The position numbers and the translations under genes were made by a program. From contig CANGRP010000045.1 of NCBI GenBank assembly GCA_947456005.1, positions 1 to 12,189 of the forward strand: a stretch of DNA of 12,189 nt, read 5' to 3'. Under the pieces are notes generated by a model. The model saw nothing but the letters and a program-made list of their open reading frames with translations, ran no database searches and was not told where the DNA came from. The first letter of the stretch is position 1, and each line of letters opens with the position of its first letter. Positions 6,274 through 12,189 of this stretch are shown here, piece by piece. Source of the stretch: Caulobacteraceae bacterium. Its GTDB lineage: Bacteria; Pseudomonadota; Alphaproteobacteria; Caulobacterales; Caulobacteraceae.

Positions 6274-6810
6274 CTAACCAGGTATCGAAACGCCATCGTC
6301 CCGACGTCGGCCCACGGCGACGCCCTCGGGCAGGCCAGATTCCTTGAACCTCCTGTCGGGCCCCGCGAAGGTATCGCATTCCACGAAGCGCCGGCCCGCA
6401 CGGGCCACCCAGATGATGCGATCCAGCATCGCCTTGGGCGTCAGCGGCTTGGCCATCACGATGTGGGCGCCGCAGTCCCGAGCCTTTACGACGGCCGCCG
6501 CCGGCGTGTGGGCCGAAGTCAGCACCACAGGCGCATAGCAGTTTGGCCGGTTCCCCGACCGTCGAAGCGAACGTACGAAGTCATAGCCCGCTCCGGACCG
6601 GCCCATGGCGTCGATGATCAGGAGGTCGAGGTCGTTCTCCCGGACCACCTTCTCGGCCTTCTCGATCGTATCGCAACGATGGAGCTTGCGGGCGCCGAAA
6701 CCGTTCAGGATCTGGACGAGAACCGACATCCCGAGAGGTGTCTCCTCGAGCAGAAGCACCGAGACTTGCTCAAGGTTGAAACGCGCGCGCGAGTCCGCCG
6801 AGAAACCCAT
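6274..6810 (-). CDS. Single-domain response regulator (CheY-like receiver with GPDRRFK tail)
   Basis: A 178-residue protein with a CheY-type receiver at about residues 15-138 and no DNA-binding or enzymatic output domain. The phospho-acceptor is Asp67 (LLIIDAMG), with Thr98 (VVLTSA) and Lys121 (AKPL) at the conserved switch and lysine positions. The metal-binding acidic pair is Glu22-Glu23 rather than the usual Asp-Asp, which may still bind Mg. The ~40-residue tail carries GPDRRFK (150-156), a motif I associate with alphaproteobacterial receiver proteins; the remainder is basic and low in structure. It would act by protein contact, in chemotaxis or cell-cycle/stress signalling. No kinase is in the window. 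The start is ATG at 6808-6810 with a G-rich but weak ribosome binding site; the stop is TAG at 6274-6276. It leads a probable two-gene unit with the CheE-like protein. Confidence 0.9.
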   Translation of the reverse strand: MGFSADSRARFNLEQVSVLLLEETPLGMSVLVQILNGFGARKLHRCDTIEKAEKVVRENDLDLLIIDAMGRSGAGYDFVRSLRRSGNRPNCYAPVVLTSAHTPAAAVVKARDCGAHIVMAKPLTPKAMLDRIIWVARAGRRFVECDTFAGPDRRFKESGLPEGVAVGRRRDDGVSIPG

Positions 6811-7060
6811 TTTTGCGTCGCCCCCACCACGGATGCTTCCCGCCCGGTACGTCGATCCGCGCGGGCTATCAAGGCCCTATTGATGAGTTCACGATGAATA
6901 CCAGGCGATCTCAACCTCTGGGGGAAAGGTCACGGCAGGCCGGGAAACCCGCCCTGGCGAGGACCGGAACCGACCCGGACCCCATTCCCATCAACGGATC
7001 ATGCGACACCCAGTCCCAAGGACCCGGATGTCGCATGAAGGCGTCAACTCACTGAAGTCA
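6811..7060. other. 250-bp intergenic region upstream of the response regulator
   Basis: No gene is convincing here. Short open frames exist on both strands but lack a ribosome binding site and homology. The region must hold the promoter of the response-regulator unit, read leftwards, and the 3' end of the thiolase transcript. I could not pick credible promoter boxes. The one clear structure is the inverted repeat at 6999-7038. Confidence 0.6.
6999..7038. terminator. 10-bp inverted repeat downstream of the thiolase gene (candidate terminator)
   Basis: TCATGCGACA (6999-7008) and TGTCGCATGA (7029-7038) are perfect inverted arms separated by 20 nt. Inside the loop a second small stem, GTCC (7013-7016) against GGAC (7020-7023), is centred slightly differently. 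It lies 22 bp beyond the TAG of the minus-strand thiolase gene, a position that suits transcript termination or 3'-end protection. No T tract follows on the minus strand, so an operator or other protein-binding site is an alternative. Confidence 0.45.
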
Positions 7061-8200
7061 CTACTTTTCGTTCGTGAAGACGATCGTCCCCGAGGCGGCG
7101 AACATGCCGCCGACCCCGTGGGCGATGCTGATCTTCGCATCCTTGACCTGGGCCGCCGCCGTTCCGCGCATCTGCCGCACGCTCTCCTGCAGGGCGTACA
7201 TGCCGTACATGCCCGAATGCATGTAGGACAGGCCGCCACCATTGGTGTTCAGGGGCAACTTGCCGCCGATGGCGGTGTTGCGCTCGCGGATGAAGTCCTT
7301 GGCTTCGCCAGGCTTGCAGAAGCCCAGGTCCTCAAGGCCGTAGAGCGGCAGGTGGGCGAAGGCGTCGTAGATCATCAGGTGATCGACGTCGGCATGGGTG
7401 ATGCCCGCCTCCTCGAAGGCCTTCTTGCCGGAGATCTTGAAGGCCGTGGACGAAGTGAAGTCGTACATCTGCGAGACCAGGGGGGTCTCGACACTCTCCC
7501 CTGTGCCCAGGATGTAGACGGGCTTCTGCGGGAAATCCTTCGCCCGGTCGGCGCTGGTCAGGATGAGGGCGCCGCCGCCGTCGGTGACGAGGCAGCACAT
7601 GAGCATCCGGAAGGGCCAGGCGATCATCGGCGAGTTCAGGACGTCGTCGACGCTGATCGGGTCCTTGAAACTGGCCCGGGGGTTCAGGGCCGCCCACTCC
7701 CGCTGGACCACGGCCACGGTGGCCAGGTCCTCCTCGGTCACGCCGTAGGTCTTCATGTAGCGAAGGACCGGGACGGTGAACATGGTGGGAGGGCTGGTGA
7801 CGCCATAGGGCATCTCGAACTGGCCCATCAGGCTGGACGGCGCGCGGCCGAAACCGCCGGCGCCCACCCGGCTGCGGCCGGATTCCCCGTGGGTGATCAG
7901 GATGGTCTTGGCCAGGCCGGCGTTGATGGCCGCCGCCGCATGGCGGACATGCAGCATAAAGGAGCATCCTCCCACGCTGGTACCGTCGGCATAGGTCGGC
8001 TTGATGCCAAGATAGTGGGCCAGCTCCACCGGACTGATCCCTGCGGTGGCGACGCCATCAATGTCGGAGGGCTTGAGACCGGCGTCCGCCATGGCGTTGA
8101 GCGCCGCATCGGCGTGGAGGCCGATCACGGACACGTCCGGGATCTTGCCCATCTTGGTGGTCTCGGCGGCGCCGACGACCGCAACAGAATTCTGTTTCAT
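7061..8200 (-). CDS. Thiolase family / lipid-transfer (SCP-x-like) protein
   Basis: A 379-residue thiolase-fold protein of the SCP-x / Ltp branch, which cleaves or forms C-C bonds in acyl-CoA thioesters, often of steroid or branched side chains. The nucleophile position reads VGGCSFMLH with Cys79; many non-thiolytic relatives have Ala here, so catalysis is possible. YDAFAH (279-284) occupies the place of the NEAF/HDCF loop, GGGLSYMHSG (321-330) supplies His328, and the C-terminal loop is HGVGG (361-365) instead of the CGGG of classical thiolases. It lacks an SCP-2 domain. The partner DUF35 protein lies 14 bp upstream, and thiolase/DUF35 pairs form complexes in steroid aldol-lyases (Ltp2-ChsH2) and archaeal HMG-CoA synthase assemblies. 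The start is ATG at 8198-8200, preceded by GAGGCGGAA; the stop is TAG at 7061-7063. An aldol-lyase or a transferase is possible instead of a thiolase. Confidence 0.9.
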   Translation of the reverse strand: MKQNSVAVVGAAETTKMGKIPDVSVIGLHADAALNAMADAGLKPSDIDGVATAGISPVELAHYLGIKPTYADGTSVGGCSFMLHVRHAAAAINAGLAKTILITHGESGRSRVGAGGFGRAPSSLMGQFEMPYGVTSPPTMFTVPVLRYMKTYGVTEEDLATVAVVQREWAALNPRASFKDPISVDDVLNSPMIAWPFRMLMCCLVTDGGGALILTSADRAKDFPQKPVYILGTGESVETPLVSQMYDFTSSTAFKISGKKAFEEAGITHADVDHLMIYDAFAHLPLYGLEDLGFCKPGEAKDFIRERNTAIGGKLPLNTNGGGLSYMHSGMYGMYALQESVRQMRGTAAAQVKDAKISIAHGVGGMFAASGTIVFTNEK

Positions 8201-8214
8201 GGTCTGGTTCCGCC

Positions 8215-8619
8215 TCAGGACTGCGCCGGCTCGAAGAGCGGCAGGGAGATGTCATCGGTCTGCTTCTCGAAGCGAACCTTGACGGGCATGTCGAGGACCA
8301 GGGCCTCGGGCGTCTGCGGGCAACCGACGATGTTGGTCATCATCGTCGGGCCTTCCTCCAGCTTCACCACGGCGATGGCGTAGGGCTCAGTCCCCATGTC
8401 CTGGCGGGGTCGGTGATTGATCACATAGGACCAGAGCACCCCGCGGCCGCTGGCGGCGTAGACCTCGACCTTGCGCGAGGCGCAGGAGGGACAGAAGGCC
8501 CGCGGCGGGAAATAGGTGGTCTTGCATTCGGTGCAGCGCTGAAGGCGGAGTTCGCCCTCGCGGCACCCGTCCCAGAAATGCCGGGTCTCCGGCGTGGGTT
8601 CAGGCAGGATGCGGGCCAT
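8215..8619 (-). CDS. DUF35 zinc-ribbon / OB-fold protein, thiolase partner
   Basis: A 134-residue protein with the standard two-part DUF35 layout. An N-terminal helix (TPETRHFWDGCREGELRLQ) is followed by a rubredoxin-like zinc ribbon with Cys29, Cys32, Cys43 and Cys46 (RCTECK, FCPSCAS), then an OB-fold domain from about residue 52 containing WSYVINHRPRQ and EPYAIAVVKLEEG. Members of this family bind acyl-CoA through the OB fold and act with a thiolase-fold subunit, which here is the next gene. The chosen start is ATG at 8617-8619, with GAGGGG about 11 bases upstream. The frame stays open to 8862, but that extension has no family similarity and would cover the end of the next gene. It is probably first in a two-gene operon with the thiolase. 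Length and motifs are normal. Confidence 0.92.
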   Translation of the reverse strand: MARILPEPTPETRHFWDGCREGELRLQRCTECKTTYFPPRAFCPSCASRKVEVYAASGRGVLWSYVINHRPRQDMGTEPYAIAVVKLEEGPTMMTNIVGCPQTPEALVLDMPVKVRFEKQTDDISLPLFEPAQS

Positions 8620-8677
8620 CAGGAAATCGTCCCCTCGGTCTTGGGCCAGGATTGGCGGCCAGTATTGACGTGATGAA

Positions 8678-8711
8678 TCCGCCCTCTGGCGGACACCCGC
8701 GAAATGGCGGG
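8678..8711. repeat. Two adjacent small hairpins upstream of the DUF35 gene
   Basis: TCCGCC (8678-8683) pairs with GGCGGA (8688-8693) around a 4-nt loop, and CCCGC (8696-8700) pairs with GCGGG (8707-8711) around a 6-nt loop. Both lie in the 148-bp gap upstream of the DUF35-thiolase pair, 58-92 bp from its start. They could be operator half-sites or leader-RNA structure. I found no convincing promoter boxes beside them. Confidence 0.3.
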
Positions 8712-8717
8712 GAGACC

Positions 8718-8736
8718 AAGAAAGCCCAGCGAGGGC
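8718..8736 (-). terminator. Weak intrinsic terminator candidate after the P450 operon
   Basis: Read on the minus strand, GCCC (8736-8733), a 5-nt loop, GGGC (8727-8724) and then TTTCTT (8723-8718) form a short hairpin followed by a T-rich run. It lies 32 bp beyond the stop of the 142-residue gene, the last of the P450 operon. The stem is only 4 bp, so it is at best a leaky terminator. Confidence 0.3.
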
Positions 8737-8767
8737 GGGTTGTCGATAGCGAGTGGTCCGATCCTGG

Positions 8768-9196
8768 TCAGGCCAGTGCTGCGGACATCTGGCGCCGCTC
8801 GGTAGACAGCCTGAGCTCCTCCCAGATCCGGGACTCCAGCGCGCGGGCGTCCGGGGCGTCATCGCCCTCCACGGCGGCGTGCAGCTCGATCAGCGCAGCC
8901 CGAAGGCGGGCGTTGGCGGCGGAGAGGGTCGAGATCCTCAGGTCGTCATCCACGGCCTGGGCAAGCCCGGCGTTGGGGCCGACGCGGTCGCCGGCCTCGG
9001 ACAGAAGGGTGCGCAGGGCCTGATTCTCTTCCACGAGGCGCTGGGCCGCGCCATCCCAGGCTTCGGCCGCCATGGCCAACAGGGCGGCGGAGAGGCTGAG
9101 GGCCCCGGCGCGCTCGGCGGGATCGACATCCGGAACGGCGTTGCGGGCGACTAGGCCCGCGAGTTCAGCGAGGACGGCGGGGATGTCAGGCTTCAC
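8768..9196 (-). CDS. Hypothetical helical protein, 142 residues, coupled to the phosphotransferase
   Basis: I do not recognise this with certainty. It is small, acidic and almost entirely alpha-helical, with Ala/Leu-rich helices at about 5-20, 30-68 (including AEAWDGAAQRLVEENQALRT) and 85-111 (LRISTLSAANARLRAALIEL), and a final amphipathic helix with RIWEELRLSTERR. There is no signal peptide or membrane span. The start is assigned to GTG at 9194-9196 because it overlaps the upstream TGA by 4 bp (GTGA), a classic sign of translational coupling, and because further upstream the frame would run inside the phosphotransferase gene. Small helical proteins (DUF6285-type) are often found beside phosphotransferases of this class; membership is a guess. 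It may be a subunit or chaperone for the kinase-like neighbour. The stop is TGA at 8768-8770. Confidence 0.8.
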   Translation of the reverse strand: MKPDIPAVLAELAGLVARNAVPDVDPAERAGALSLSAALLAMAAEAWDGAAQRLVEENQALRTLLSEAGDRVGPNAGLAQAVDDDLRISTLSAANARLRAALIELHAAVEGDDAPDARALESRIWEELRLSTERRQMSAALA

Positions 9197-10221
9197 AGGC
9201 GACCCATGACCTTGAGGATGGCGCGGTCCTGGGGGTTCTGCATGCCCCAGGCGGGCAGGACCATGATGGGCTCTCGGTTGCCGCCGTCGATCCAGGCCCG
9301 GGCCGAGGAGATCCAGATCGCCTGGCCCTTCACGCAGTTGAAAAGGGTCCACCAGTGCACGGCCGTCGGGTCGGCCCTCAGCCCGCTCGAAGCCTCCCAG
9401 TGCGCGATGGCGACCGCGTCGGGAACCAGGCCTCCGGCGAGGTTCCGCTTGAAGTTCCAGACCGGGTTCAAGCTCCAGCCCAGGTCCTCAAGGGGGTCGC
9501 CCAGATGGGCCATCTCCCAGTCCAGCACCCCGTGGATGCCGCCCTCGCGGTCGTAGAGATAGTTGCCGGTCCGGAAGTCGCCATGCACCACGCCGATCTT
9601 CTGGGCGGCGGGCGGCGGATTCGCCCTCAGCCAGCGGATGGCGGCCCGGGTGATGGGCAGGGGCTCAGCCTCGTCCTCATCCAGGACCTTCTCCCACATG
9701 CCCAGTTCGCGGACCCAGCAGCTCTCGGGCTCAGGCGGCGGCATGACCCGGTCAAGCCCCAGTTCAAAGGGATCGGCCCGGGCGATTTCACCCAGTATGG
9801 CCCACTTGTTGCGCGCGAGGGTCTCATGGGCGGCGAGATAGGGCTCGGTCCAGAGCAGGGCCGGCGCCGCCTCGAAGTCGGTGATTTCAGCCGCCACCGA
9901 AAAGGGCAGGTCCAGGGCCTCCGTCCCCTCCTCCAGCCAGATCATCTCAGGCACAGGCACCCTGGAGCCGAAGAAGGCGCGATAGGCTTCGAACTCCACA
10001 CGGCGCTCGGTGTCGATCAGGCTGGCGGGGGGATCCCGGCGCAGGATCATCCGGCGCTCCCGGGGGACTCCGTCCTCGGTCCAGGCCAGGCGGAAGCGGA
10101 AGGTCTGCCGTGAGGCGCCGCCGGAGATCCGGGACAGGTCCCGGACCTCCACGTCGACGGCTCCCGGCATGCGGCTGGCGGCATAGGCCGCGAGGCGGGG
10201 CGCGAGGTCCGCCGAGGCCAC
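9193..10221 (-). CDS. Phosphotransferase family protein (APH / ACAD10-like kinase fold)
   Basis: A 342-residue protein of the aminoglycoside-phosphotransferase/choline-kinase fold. The catalytic loop HGDFRTGN (213-220) contains the catalytic Asp215 and the metal-binding Asn220, and the DFG-equivalent LDWEMAHLGDP supplies Asp234. The N-lobe has SGGASRQTF (33-41) as nucleotide loop and ILRRDPP (60-66), where Arg replaces the usual lysine, as in many members of this branch. This subfamily lies next to acyl-CoA genes in many bacteria and as a domain in ACAD10/11, where it phosphorylates 4-hydroxy acyl-CoA. An antibiotic-resistance role is unlikely. The assigned GTG start (10219-10221) lies 4 bp after the P450 stop, with GAGG just before it; spacing is short, so a downstream start cannot be excluded. 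The 3' end overlaps the 142-residue gene by 4 bp. The substrate is probably a hydroxylated CoA ester, by inference from the P450 upstream. Confidence 0.9.
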   Translation of the reverse strand: MASADLAPRLAAYAASRMPGAVDVEVRDLSRISGGASRQTFRFRLAWTEDGVPRERRMILRRDPPASLIDTERRVEFEAYRAFFGSRVPVPEMIWLEEGTEALDLPFSVAAEITDFEAAPALLWTEPYLAAHETLARNKWAILGEIARADPFELGLDRVMPPPEPESCWVRELGMWEKVLDEDEAEPLPITRAAIRWLRANPPPAAQKIGVVHGDFRTGNYLYDREGGIHGVLDWEMAHLGDPLEDLGWSLNPVWNFKRNLAGGLVPDAVAIAHWEASSGLRADPTAVHWWTLFNCVKGQAIWISSARAWIDGGNREPIMVLPAWGMQNPQDRAILKVMGRL

Positions 10222-10225
10222 TGCC

Positions 10226-11530
10226 TCAGGCCATCTCGAAGCGGACGGGCAGGGTCTTGGGCCCGTTTACGAAGACCGCCTGGCTCATGGCCGGGGTCCC
10301 ATCCAGCTCGAGGGACTTCAGGCGCGGGATCAGCTCCTCCCAGAGGATCCGCATCTCCATCTTCGCCAGGTGCTGGCCCAGGCACAGGTGGGCGCCGTAA
10401 CCGAAGGCCAGGTGCTTGTTGGGCGAACGATCGACCCGGAACTCGTGCGGATCAGGGAAGACGGACTCATCCCGGTTGCCGGAGGCGTAGCAGAGCATCA
10501 GCCAGTCGCCCTTCGACATGGCGCGGCCGCCGATCTCGGTGTCAGCGGCGACCGTGCGCATGAAGGTCTTCACCGGCGTGGTCCAGCGGATGGACTCGTC
10601 CACCAGGCCGGAGATCAGCGAGGGGTCCGCCTTCAACTTGGCCAGCTCCTCCGGCCGCTCCGCAAGGGCCCAGAAGGCGCCGGCGGTGGACGAGGAGGTG
10701 GTGTCGTGGCCGGCGGTGGCGACGATGATGTAGTAGCTCATCGCCTCCAGCTCGGAGATCGGCCGCCCGTCGATCTGGGCGTTGGCGATCACGCTGGCCA
10801 GGTCCTGCCGGGGCGTAGCTCGGCGATCCGCAGACAACGCATTGAAGTAGTTGAAGAAATCGGTAATGACACCCATGTCCAGGGGGCGGCCGGGCTCCAC
10901 CGCGGCGACGCGGGAGGTCTGGGCGCCCTCGCTGGAGGCGCGGCCCAGCTCAGGGTCTGCGGCCCCGAACAGCTCCTGGGTCAGGGTCAGCATGCGCGGC
11001 TCATCGGCCTCGGGCACGCCGAGGATCTCCATCACCACATGCAGGGGGAAGTGCAGGGCCACTTCGCGGACGAAGTCGCAGCGTCCGCCCGTGGCGGCCA
11101 TCTTGTCCACGGAAGCCCGGGCGATCTCGCGGATCCGCCCCTCCAGGCTGCGCAGGTTCTGCGGCATGAACCAGGCTTGGGTCAGGGCGCGGTACTTGGG
11201 ATGGTCGGGCGCATCCATGTGGATCAGGGTGCGCAGCAGGTGGGGACTGCCGCCCATCATCTCGCGGATCCGGGCGTCGGCCTCCTGGCTGACCATGGTC
11301 GGGGACTTGTCGCCATTGAGGAAGAGGTCGTTCTGGCGGCTGATCTCCAGGATGTCCGCGTGACGGGTGACCACCCAGAAAGGATCCACGCCCGCCACGT
11401 CGGCGCGGCCGAGGGGCTGGTTGGCCCTCAGCCAATCATAGGTCTGGAAGACCCGTCCGTCCGCGTAGGCGACAGGGTCTACGAGGGTCTGGGCGTACTC
11501 GTCCGGTATCCTCAGGTCTTCACGGGCCAT
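10226..11530 (-). CDS. Cytochrome P450 (bacterial class I type)
   Basis: A soluble 434-residue haem monooxygenase. Recognisable parts are HMDAPDHPKYRAL (104-116) in the C-helix region, the I-helix oxygen-activation motif AGHDTT (273-278), the K-helix ExxR as E312-S-I-R315, and the haem loop FGYGAHLCLG (376-385) with the iron-ligand Cys383. There is no N-terminal membrane anchor, so it would use separate ferredoxin and reductase proteins, none of which is in the window. The style is that of CYP125/CYP142-like families acting on steroids, terpenoids or alkyl chains, but the exact family cannot be fixed by eye. The start is ATG at 11528-11530 behind a strong GGAGGAAACC site; the frame runs open to 11620 with no homology. 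It heads the operon P450, phosphotransferase, small helical protein, and is divergent from the gene at 11674. The stop is TGA at 10226-10228. Confidence 0.94.
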   Translation of the reverse strand: MAREDLRIPDEYAQTLVDPVAYADGRVFQTYDWLRANQPLGRADVAGVDPFWVVTRHADILEISRQNDLFLNGDKSPTMVSQEADARIREMMGGSPHLLRTLIHMDAPDHPKYRALTQAWFMPQNLRSLEGRIREIARASVDKMAATGGRCDFVREVALHFPLHVVMEILGVPEADEPRMLTLTQELFGAADPELGRASSEGAQTSRVAAVEPGRPLDMGVITDFFNYFNALSADRRATPRQDLASVIANAQIDGRPISELEAMSYYIIVATAGHDTTSSSTAGAFWALAERPEELAKLKADPSLISGLVDESIRWTTPVKTFMRTVAADTEIGGRAMSKGDWLMLCYASGNRDESVFPDPHEFRVDRSPNKHLAFGYGAHLCLGQHLAKMEMRILWEELIPRLKSLELDGTPAMSQAVFVNGPKTLPVRFEMA

Positions 11531-11673
11531 GGTTTCCTCCAAAGGCGCCGGCGGCGGTCGTGCGCCGGGTGTCGCCTTGCTGTGCTTCAACTGATACTGC
11601 CTCTCGGAAGGCGTCCGCAAGCGGCGCTTCCGGTGCGAGAGATAGGCGGGCGATGGCCCGACAGGGAGGGCCC
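11531..11673. promoter_or_regulatory. Divergent promoter region between P450 and right-edge gene
   Basis: This 143-bp gap carries both ribosome binding sites at its ends. On the minus strand TTGCGG (11615-11620), 18 bp, then TATCAG (11591-11596) is a weak match to a sigma-70 promoter for the P450 operon, about 60 bp from its start. The dyad at 11605-11632 overlaps the proposed -35 box. The promoter reading is tentative. Confidence 0.3.
11605..11632. promoter_or_regulatory. Candidate operator dyad
   Basis: CGGAAG (11605-11610) is mirrored by CTTCCG (11627-11632), and the interior holds CCGC-AA-GCGG (11615-11624) on nearly the same centre, giving a nested 28-bp imperfect palindrome. Flanking CTCTCG (11601-11606) and CGAGAG (11636-11641) add further symmetry. 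The location between divergent promoters suits a dimeric repressor. No regulator gene is adjacent, so its binder is unknown. Confidence 0.4.
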
Positions 11674-12189
11674 ATGCTGACCAAAGGCGACGATTTCCCG
11701 ATTCATCAGACCCCTGAGCCCGTCGCCTTCTCGGGGACGGACCGCAACTTCTACGACCGGTACTTCTTCAACGGCTACCAGCCCGACGGAACCGAGTTCT
11801 TCGCCGTGGCCTTCGGGGTCTACCCCCACCTCAACATCGCGGACGCCCACTTCTCGGTGATCCGCGACGGGATCGAGCACTGCCTCCACGCCTCGCGGGT
11901 CCTCAATATGGAGCGCATGGACAGCTCGGCCGGGCCGATCCGGATCGAGGTGGTCGAGCCCCTGAAGATCCTGCGCGTGGTCGTCGAGCCCAGCAACGGC
12001 ATTTCAGCCGACCTGACCTTCGAGGGACGCTCCTTCCCGATCGAAGAGCCCCGCTTTATCTACCGCAACGGGCCGCGGGCCTTCATGGACTACACCCGCC
12101 TGACGGTGAACGTCCGGGTCTCGGGGTGGATCGAGGTGGACGGGGTCCGGAGACAGCTGGCGCCGGGTTCCGTGGGCACCCGGGACCGA
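11674..12189 (+). CDS. Hypothetical protein, beta-rich, 3' end outside window
   Basis: An open frame runs from ATG at 11674 to the window edge with no stop, giving 172 residues (start MLTKGDDFPIHQTPEP). It is preceded by AGGGAGGG at ideal spacing. The protein has no signal peptide or membrane segment and reads as alternating beta strands (FFAVAFGVYP, IRIEVVEPLKILRVVVEP, ISADLTFEGRSFPIEEPRF) with conserved-looking turns such as TDRNFYDRYFFNGY and GPRAFMDYTRLT. I recognise the style of a family annotated only as hypothetical (perhaps the CrtC/hydroxyneurosporene-synthase-like beta-barrel group) often seen beside P450 and phosphotransferase genes in hydrophobic-compound catabolic loci, but I cannot confirm a name. 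It is divergent from the P450 operon and probably shares its control. By context it may bind or modify a hydrophobic substrate. Confidence 0.8.
   Translation, partial: MLTKGDDFPIHQTPEPVAFSGTDRNFYDRYFFNGYQPDGTEFFAVAFGVYPHLNIADAHFSVIRDGIEHCLHASRVLNMERMDSSAGPIRIEVVEPLKILRVVVEPSNGISADLTFEGRSFPIEEPRFIYRNGPRAFMDYTRLTVNVRVSGWIEVDGVRRQLAPGSVGTRDR

Noticed and set aside
6813..7055. An 80-codon plus-strand frame in the intergenic region
   Set aside because: No ribosome binding site, no homology, and it overlaps the inverted repeat; more likely non-coding promoter and 3' sequence.
7001..8383. A 460-codon plus-strand open frame across thiolase and DUF35
   Set aside because: Antisense to two genes with strong family motifs; the translation is His/Asp/Gly/Val-rich as expected for a mirrored codon frame.
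9193..10221. Reading the phosphotransferase as an antibiotic-resistance gene
   Set aside because: The motifs are of the ACAD10-like branch, and it is embedded in a catabolic operon with no mobile-element signs.
10370..11680. A 436-codon plus-strand open frame opposite the P450
   Set aside because: Same shadow pattern; it runs through the antisense of the haem-binding and ExxR motifs and has no family features.

Overview
The window is high-GC DNA with a strong alphaproteobacterial character, most likely Caulobacterales such as Phenylobacterium or Caulobacter. That assignment is inferred from codon and protein style, from a GPDRRFK-tailed receiver protein next to a CheE-like protein, and from an oxidative catabolic gene set; no rRNA or marker gene is present to prove it. 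No tRNA, rRNA, insertion sequence, CRISPR array or phage gene was seen. Coding density is very high and no gap reaches 300 bp.

Layout, left to right. (1) 1-2046 (+): the 3' part of a molybdopterin-binding large subunit of the xanthine dehydrogenase / isoquinoline 1-oxidoreductase beta type. (2) 1970-3040 (-): a WYL-domain transcriptional regulator whose 3' end overlaps the first gene by 77 bp. (3) 3150-3539 (+): a small unrecognised protein divergent from the regulator; the shared promoter region holds a perfect 15-bp palindrome. (4) 3554-4504 and 4557-5666 (-): an FMN-dependent nitronate-monooxygenase-like protein lacking the family's catalytic histidine, downstream of a class III alcohol dehydrogenase (FrmA type). 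(5) 5741-6214 and 6274-6810 (-): a CheE-like small protein and a single-domain response regulator. (6) 7061-8200 and 8215-8619 (-): an SCP-x/lipid-transfer-type thiolase and its usual DUF35 zinc-ribbon/OB-fold partner. (7) 8768-9196, 9193-10221 and 10226-11530 (-): a tightly packed operon read as cytochrome P450, APH-family phosphotransferase, then a small helical protein of unknown function. (8) 11674-12189 (+): the 5' part of an unrecognised protein divergent from the P450.

Taken together, regions 4 and 6-8 look like a catabolic neighbourhood for a hydrophobic, CoA-activated substrate. P450 hydroxylation, CoA-thioester thiolysis by thiolase/DUF35, an IpdC/ScdK-like flavoprotein and a phosphotransferase are the sort of set seen in steroid, terpenoid or branched-lipid degradation. 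The substrate is inference and cannot be read from the sequence. The response-regulator pair appears to be an unrelated signalling insert. Most of what is here belongs to known families; the less-described parts are the two small unknown proteins, the divergent unknown at the right edge, the His-less flavoprotein, and several palindromes at promoter or intercistronic positions.
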